Shown piece after piece: positions 59,487 to 64,000 of a stretch of DNA of 64,000 bases. The number at the start of each line of letters is the position of its first letter. Position 1 is the first letter of the stretch. Source of the DNA: Bacillota bacterium (lineage in GTDB: Bacteria > Bacillota > Clostridia > Oscillospirales > Ethanoligenentaceae); assembly GCA_023391535.1 (NCBI GenBank), contig JAEWAU010000005.1, positions 1 through 64,000 of the forward strand, written 5' to 3'. The position numbers and the translations under genes were made by a program. The notes under the pieces are model-generated. The model searched no databases and was not told where the DNA came from. It was given only the letters and a program-made list of their open reading frames with translations.

Positions 59487-59828
59487 TTATTCCTCCGGGT
59501 CTTCGTCCCCGGCGGTATCAACGGATTCTTCCTCATCCTGAATTTCATATTCGTCTTCCAGCAGGCTCTCGAATTCTTTTGCAACGGAGTCGTACTCCGC
59601 GTCGTCGTCGATGGTTGAAAGAATGTCCTCGCCGTTCTCATCGGGAACCGTTTTGAGAATAACGAGTTCCGCGTCGCTCTCCACCAGTTCCTCCGGTTCA
59701 AGGTCCGCAGGAACAAGAGCCACATAGGTGGAACCGTTCCATTCCAAAGAGGCGAGATGCTCGAACTCGCGTTCGTTGCCGTCCTCATCCTGCAGGGTGA
59801 TTAAAGTGCCGTCCGGTTCGCGCTCCAT
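59487..59828 (-). CDS. yrzB: DUF1292 protein (YrzB-like)
   Basis: A 113-residue highly acidic protein. The DUF1292 core (GTLITLQDEDGNEREFEHLA, then YVALVPADLE and ELVILKTVPDENGEDILSTI) is complete and a Glu/Asp-rich tail follows. Function unknown. In relatives it stands directly after ruvX; here it lies 2 kb away on the opposite strand. AGGAGG is six bases before ATG 59828, and the longer upstream frame is not part of the family. Confidence 0.9.
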   Translation of the reverse strand: MEREPDGTLITLQDEDGNEREFEHLASLEWNGSTYVALVPADLEPEELVESDAELVILKTVPDENGEDILSTIDDDAEYDSVAKEFESLLEDEYEIQDEEESVDTAGDEDPEE

Positions 59829-60024
59829 AATAAACCTCCTATACCGCAAATATCGCCGCCCAGGCGGCCGGCCGCTGTGCCCGGCGCACATCAAGCGTCC
59901 GGGCTTTCGTGCAATCCTATTGTATTCCACGCAGCCGCTTTCGTCAATCATATACGGCGCCGGGAAGTATTTTCTCCGCCGGCTGCAGCGCCGCGCGTAT
60001 CCGCTTTTCAAAGGGGAAACGGTA

Positions 60025-60033
60025 TGCTATACT
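60025..60033 (+). promoter_or_regulatory. Extended -10 promoter of hemerythrin gene
   Basis: TGCTATACT: a TG extension before the -10 box, 65 bases ahead of the start codon. No clear -35 box. Confidence 0.55.
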
Positions 60034-60097
60034 GAAGTGTGTGGAGCCCAGGACAAATTTCCAAAATCAAAGGCTTATCAGAAAGGCAAGGTTCAAA

Positions 60098-60502
60098 ATG
60101 AAATGGTCGGATGATTTGAAAATCGGCGTTCCGGAAATCGACGAACAGCACAAGGCGCTGATCCAAGCGGTGAACGACCTGTTCGATGCCTGCTCCAAGG
60201 GGCTCGGACGGAAAAAAATAGGCGAAACGCTGGAGTTTTTGAAGAATTACGTCGTTACGCATTTTCGCTACGAGGAAGCACTCCAAAAAAGAGTCGGCTA
60301 TCCCGGCTACGAAGAGCACCGCAAGATTCACACCGCGTTTGTGAGCGACGTCCAGAAATACGCCGATCAGTTCGAAAAGGAAGGCCCCACCATCTCCTTT
60401 GTGGCGAGCTTCAACGCCTTTGTGTCCAACTGGCTGCTCTTTCATATTTCCCGGGAAGATAAAAAAATCGGGGAGCACATCCGCGCGGCTGCGGCGCGGT
60501 AA
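60098..60502 (+). CDS. Bacteriohemerythrin
   Basis: A 134-residue four-helix di-iron O2-binding protein. The iron ligands are in IDEQHKAL, THFRYEEAL, YEEHRKIHTAF and HISREDKKIGEH; all histidines and carboxylates I expect are present. In anaerobes it may scavenge oxygen or buffer it for sensitive enzymes such as the glycine radical enzyme at the left of this window. Start ATG 60098 (MKWSDDLKIGVPEID) is typical of the family. Confidence 0.95.
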   Translation: MKWSDDLKIGVPEIDEQHKALIQAVNDLFDACSKGLGRKKIGETLEFLKNYVVTHFRYEEALQKRVGYPGYEEHRKIHTAFVSDVQKYADQFEKEGPTISFVASFNAFVSNWLLFHISREDKKIGEHIRAAAAR

Positions 60503-60638
60503 AGCAGCGCCCGCAGGGCAATTCCGCGAAAAACGCGTAAACCAGAGGCTGAACCAGCAGAAATGTTTTCCCTGATTTTTGCTTTGGCCATGGAATTGCT
60601 CCGAATTTCAAAGACGCAATCTGTTTTGGAGGAATTTC

Positions 60639-61910
60639 ATGACATACGAGGATGCGATCGGTTATCTGGAGGGGACGCTGCACTTCGGTTCGAAGCCGGG
60701 GCTTGAGCGGGTCCGCCGGCTTTTGGAACTGCTGGGGAACCCGCAGGACGGGCTGCGCTTTATTCACGTGGCGGGCACGAACGGCAAAGGCTCTACAGCC
60801 ACGGCCATCGCCGATGTGCTCGCCTGCTCGGGGGTCAAAACCGGGCTGTATCTTTCGCCGCACGTCTGCGATTTCGGCGAGCGCATCCAGATTAACGGCT
60901 CCATGATTCCCCGCGAAACGCTCGCGGAGGGCATGGAGGCGGTGAAGCCCGTGGTGGAGGCCGCCGCGCGCGAAGGGCTGCAGGCCACCGAGTTCGAAAT
61001 CGTCACCGCACTGGCCCTGCGCTGGTTCCGGCGGCAGAATTGCGGCGCGGTGGTGCTGGAAGTCGGGCTTGGCGGACGTTTCGACGCCACCAACGTCATC
61101 TCCCGGCCGCTCGTTTCGGTCATTACCTCCATTTCGTACGACCACACCGCCATTTTGGGCAACACCCTTTCCCAGATCGCGTTTGAAAAGTGCGGCATTA
61201 TAAAAGAAGGCGGCGTAACGGTTTCCAGCCCGCAGAACGAAGAGGCCATGCGGGTTATCCGCCGCATCTGCGCGGAGCGCAGCAACACGCTGGCCGTGCC
61301 GGATATTGCCGGCGCGCGCGTGCTGAGCGAGGGCCTGGACGGCACGAAAATCATCTACGAGGGCGAAGAGCTCTTCATCCCGCTCGCCGGGCGGCACCAG
61401 ATCGGGAATTTCCTCACGGCCTACGAGGCGCTGAAGGCGCTGCGCGGACAGGGTTTTGTATTCGACAGCGGCGCGGTGCGGCGGGGCATGGCCGCCGTGC
61501 GCATTCCGGCGCGTCTGGAAGTGCTGCACCGCGAACCGCTGGTGCTGCTGGACGGGGCGCACAATCCGGCGGGCGCTTCCGCTCTGGCCGGCGTCGTCCG
61601 CCGCTATCTGCACGAGCCTCCCGTGCTCGTACTGGGAATTCTGGCCGATAAGGACTATGAAACCGTGATCGGTACTCTGGCGCCGCTGGCGAAAGCGGTG
61701 GTGGCCGTGAGGCCGGACAGCCCCCGCGCGCTGGACCCGCAAAAAACGGCGGAAACGGCGTCCCGGTATTGTCCTTGTGTTTTCCCGTGCGAAGACCACG
61801 CGCAGGCGCTGGAAAAAGCGCTGGAAACGGGCGCGCCCGTTTTAATCTGCGGTTCGCTGTACCTGGCCGGCTCGATGCGGCGGGCGGCGCTGCGCCGTTT
61901 CGGAGATTGA
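60639..61910 (+). CDS. folC: Folylpolyglutamate synthase / dihydrofolate synthase
   Basis: Adds glutamates to folates. The 423-residue Mur-ligase-fold enzyme has the P-loop HVAGTNGKGSTATAIAD, LSPHVCDFGERI, VVLEVGLGGRFDATNV and, in the C-terminal domain, LLDGAHNPAGA. GGAGG lies seven bases before ATG 60639; the frame extends 20 codons upstream without support. It precedes the spoIIA operon. Confidence 0.94.
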   Translation: MTYEDAIGYLEGTLHFGSKPGLERVRRLLELLGNPQDGLRFIHVAGTNGKGSTATAIADVLACSGVKTGLYLSPHVCDFGERIQINGSMIPRETLAEGMEAVKPVVEAAAREGLQATEFEIVTALALRWFRRQNCGAVVLEVGLGGRFDATNVISRPLVSVITSISYDHTAILGNTLSQIAFEKCGIIKEGGVTVSSPQNEEAMRVIRRICAERSNTLAVPDIAGARVLSEGLDGTKIIYEGEELFIPLAGRHQIGNFLTAYEALKALRGQGFVFDSGAVRRGMAAVRIPARLEVLHREPLVLLDGAHNPAGASALAGVVRRYLHEPPVLVLGILADKDYETVIGTLAPLAKAVVAVRPDSPRALDPQKTAETASRYCPCVFPCEDHAQALEKALETGAPVLICGSLYLAGSMRRAALRRFGD

Positions 61911-62086
61911 CGGCCGGGTTTTGGCTTGGGCACACGCAAAAATGGGACAACACTTTTTTTATTTGCGCGGTTCGACAAATTATTCTGGAAATATTTAACT
62001 GATTCCTCTATCCTGTTCGGGTAGGGGAATTATTTTGCCCGAAATGCGCCGTCGGGCAAGGCAGAAAAAACATAGGATAAGAAGTG

Positions 62087-62428
62087 ATGGAGTTGAACGT
62101 ACAGGATTCCATGGGTTCCCTGATGTCCTACCGCATCGAAAACAGCGGCGATACGGTGACGGTGATTCTGGAGGGCGAGCTCGACCATCATGCCACCAAG
62201 GGCGTTCGGGAGGAGATCGATGAAACCATCGGAAAGCTTCGCCCCAAGCTGCTCATTCTGGATTTCCAAAGCGTGACGTTTATGGACAGCTCCGGCATCG
62301 GGCTTGTGATGGGGCGCTACCGCACCATGCAGCTGTTCGGGGGGAAAGTCGCCATCCGGGGCGCGTCGATGCATATCCGGAAGGTCATGCGGCTCGCGGG
62401 GCTCGACCGGCTCGCGGAATTCCGGTGA
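62087..62428 (+). CDS. spoIIAA: Anti-sigma F factor antagonist
   Basis: STAS-domain protein that, when unphosphorylated, releases sigma F from SpoIIAB in the forespore. The phosphorylated serine is Ser68 in FMDSSGIGLVMGRY. 113 residues from ATG 62087, nine bases after AGGA; a GTG one codon earlier is possible. First gene of the spoIIA operon. Confidence 0.95.
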   Translation: MELNVQDSMGSLMSYRIENSGDTVTVILEGELDHHATKGVREEIDETIGKLRPKLLILDFQSVTFMDSSGIGLVMGRYRTMQLFGGKVAIRGASMHIRKVMRLAGLDRLAEFR

Positions 62429-62488
62429 GTCTGCACTGGAAAAAGACGCCGGAAAAAAGGCCGGACATCAGAAAGGAATGTTGCATCT

Positions 62489-62938
62489 GTGAGACCTCTC
62501 AACGTCGTGAAAGTGAACCTCTTGAGCCGTTCCTCCAACGAAAGCTTTGCCCGCGTGGCGGTGGCCGCGTTCATCGCGCAGCTCGACCCCACTGTGGACG
62601 AGCTGGCGGATATCAAAACCGCCGTTTCCGAGGCGGTGACGAACTGCATCGTGCACGCATACCGGGACGGGATCGGCGTCATCTACATAACGGTAAAAAT
62701 TTTTGAGAACGACCGGGTGACCGTTACGGTGAAAGACCGCGGCTGCGGCATCGAGGATGTGGGGCGCGCCATGGAGCCGCTTTATACCACAAGCCCCGGG
62801 GGCGAACGGGCCGGGCTCGGGTTTACCGTTATGCAGAGCTTCACTGACCGGGTGCGCGTCAAGTCGAAGCCCGGCTTCGGCACCACCGTGGTGCTGGAGA
62901 AGAAGCTCGGCAAAAAGACGGTGACTCGGGGGGCGTGA
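62489..62938 (+). CDS. spoIIAB: Anti-sigma F factor (serine kinase)
   Basis: Binds and inhibits sigma F and phosphorylates SpoIIAA. The 149-residue GHKL kinase has the N box AVSEAVTNCIVHAYRD, the G1 box VKDRGCGIEDV and the G2 box ERAGLGFTVMQSF. Start GTG 62489 after AAAGGA. One base separates it from sigF. Confidence 0.95.
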   Translation: MRPLNVVKVNLLSRSSNESFARVAVAAFIAQLDPTVDELADIKTAVSEAVTNCIVHAYRDGIGVIYITVKIFENDRVTVTVKDRGCGIEDVGRAMEPLYTTSPGGERAGLGFTVMQSFTDRVRVKSKPGFGTTVVLEKKLGKKTVTRGA

Positions 62939-62939
62939 A

Positions 62940-63680
62940 ATGCCGATAGAAATGGAACCGGGCAGGATTTTAAGCGAGCCGGCAAACCCGATCGACCTGC
63001 TCGAACGGGCGTCCCGCGGGGACCCGGCTGCCCAAAGTATGGTGGTGGAGCGCAATTTCGGGCTGGTGCACGCGGCCGCAAAACACTTCACGGGGCGCGG
63101 CGTGGAATACGACGACCTGTTCCAGGCCGGCTGCATGGGGCTCGTGAAAGCGGTAATCGGTTTTGATACGAGCCGGGGCGTCCAGTTTTCTACGTATGCC
63201 GTGCCCGTCATCATGGGGGAGATGCGCCGGCTGTTCCGCGACGACGGGCCGGTGAAGGTGAGCCGGTCGCTCAAGGACCTTTCCGTTCGCGCCTCCCGGG
63301 AGCGCGAGCGCCTGCGCGCGGAGCTCGACCGGGAGCCGACGCTGGGGGAGCTTGCCAAGCGGATGGGGCTGGAGCCCGCGGAAGCCGCGCAGGCGCTCGA
63401 GGCAGGCCTTGCGCCGCTTTCCCTTACACTGGATGACGACGGCGAGGATACGCAGGCGGATATCCCCGTGGAATCGAACGAGGGCGCGCTGGTGGACCGG
63501 CTGGCGCTCAAAGAAGCAATCCGCAGCCTTCCGCCCCGGGACAGAGAGCTGATCGTGCTGCGCTATTTTCAGGGCAAGACGCAGTGTGAAACGGCCAAGG
63601 CGCTTCAAATGTCGCAGGTCCAGGTGTCGCGGCGGGAAAAAAAGCTGCTTTTCACGCTGCGCGGCAGGCTTTCCGGGTGA
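62940..63680 (+). CDS. sigF: RNA polymerase sporulation sigma factor SigF
   Basis: Earliest forespore-specific sigma factor. The 246-residue sigma-70 protein has region 2 (FGLVHAAAKHFTGRGVEYDD, LFQAGCMGLVKAVIGFD, FSTYAVPVIMGEMRR), region 3 (EPTLGELAKRMGL) and region 4 (PPRDRELIVLRYFQGKTQCE, MSQVQVSRREKK). Order spoIIAA-spoIIAB-sigF establishes that the organism makes endospores. Confidence 0.96.
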   Translation: MPIEMEPGRILSEPANPIDLLERASRGDPAAQSMVVERNFGLVHAAAKHFTGRGVEYDDLFQAGCMGLVKAVIGFDTSRGVQFSTYAVPVIMGEMRRLFRDDGPVKVSRSLKDLSVRASRERERLRAELDREPTLGELAKRMGLEPAEAAQALEAGLAPLSLTLDDDGEDTQADIPVESNEGALVDRLALKEAIRSLPPRDRELIVLRYFQGKTQCETAKALQMSQVQVSRREKKLLFTLRGRLSG

Positions 63681-63721
63681 TTGCGGCGGCTTTCCCATTC
63701 CGGGCAAAAAAACAGCGCGCG

Positions 63722-63757
63722 CGGCCGCTCCGAATCTCCGTTCGGCGCGGCCTTTTT
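63722..63757 (+). terminator. Terminator after sigF
   Basis: GGCCGC and GCGGCC arms with a further CCGAA/TTCGG pairing inside, followed by TTTTTG. Confidence 0.7.
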
Positions 63758-63760
63758 GCG

Positions 63761-64000
63761 TCGCCCCAACAGGCATTCGCATTTGCTTTTGGGGGTGGAA
63801 CGTATTACAATATCATGGAGCGCCCCTATCGAATACGGTTTTCCGCAAACTGTGCGGATTCAATTCGCGTCAATTCCACAAAGTAAAGCTTTGGCGCGGA
63901 TTTTTCGGCTTGATTTTAAGCGGAGAACCGAACGGAAAGAACCGGGCGAAATCCAAAACGGGTGGATGATGGGATGCCTTTTGAGAAGAACGACGGGACC
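63761..64000 (+). other. Window end, possible start of another gene
   Basis: About 210 bp of AT-richer sequence without a gene. An ATG at 63974 preceded by GGTGGATGATGGG opens MPFEKNDGT to the window edge. Nine codons are too few to judge. Confidence 0.25.

Overview
The window is chromosomal DNA of a GC-rich, endospore-forming Firmicute, most likely a Clostridia member of the Oscillospirales/Ruminococcaceae type. Supporting signs are the complete spoIIAA-spoIIAB-sigF operon, YtfJ and YyaC sporulation proteins, AGGAGG-type ribosome binding sites, a clostridial 2[4Fe-4S] ferredoxin, a glycine radical enzyme with its activase (anaerobic life) and a low-GC insert that stands out against the GC-rich backbone.

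Left third (0.1-19.9 kb): nucleoside salvage. A leftward group carries tsaE, tsaB, rpiB and upp. The rest runs rightward: psuK-psuG (pseudouridine breakdown), a Crp/Fnr-type regulator with a YjjI/YjjW glycine radical pair, a LacI-type regulator with two operator-like sites, deoC-deoD-deoB-cdd, a four-gene BMP-type nucleoside ABC importer, and pyrimidine-nucleoside phosphorylase. Together these would import nucleosides, cleave them, and turn the pentose into glyceraldehyde-3-P and acetaldehyde. The unexplained part is what the YjjI enzyme does.

20.2-28.4 kb: an 8.1-kb mobile element integrated in the 3' end of tRNA-Leu(TAA). A 57-bp exact duplication of the tRNA 3' part marks its ends, and matching direct repeats lie just inside both ends. 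No integrase is recognisable. It carries small phage or plasmid-like genes (including a J-domain protein), a rearranged piece of a large phage 'polyvalent' protein, and a low-GC pair that looks like a toxin-antitoxin system: a ribbon-helix-helix protein followed by a protein with the R, S-T-S and E-x-E signatures of ADP-ribosyltransferases, behind palindromic operators. This pair is the best candidate for an undescribed system.

28.6-46.8 kb: housekeeping genes. These include yyaC, rsmI, trmN6, ferredoxin, yaaT-holB-darA, an Orn/Lys/Arg-type decarboxylase, alr and a FemAB-type ligase, a HAD phosphatase, hslO, a methyltransferase, a YerC regulator, a site-2 protease, scpA-scpB-DUF2953-ytfJ-dacF, rluB and an acetyltransferase-like gene.

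46.8-56.3 kb: the de novo pyrimidine operon pyrR-pyrC-pyrF-carA-carB-pyrK-pyrD. A PyrR-type attenuator precedes it and a second promoter/terminator-like unit precedes pyrK. pyrB and pyrE are not here.

56.3-64 kb: a histidine phosphatase, ruvX with a decayed tandem copy of its 3' end, a sulfite-exporter-family transporter split into two half genes, a flavin/PNPOx-type protein, a stand-alone structured RNA candidate, a DUF1292 protein, bacteriohemerythrin, folC, and the spoIIA operon. A foldback repeat of about 107 bp occurs at 13.2 kb and again at 58.4 kb.
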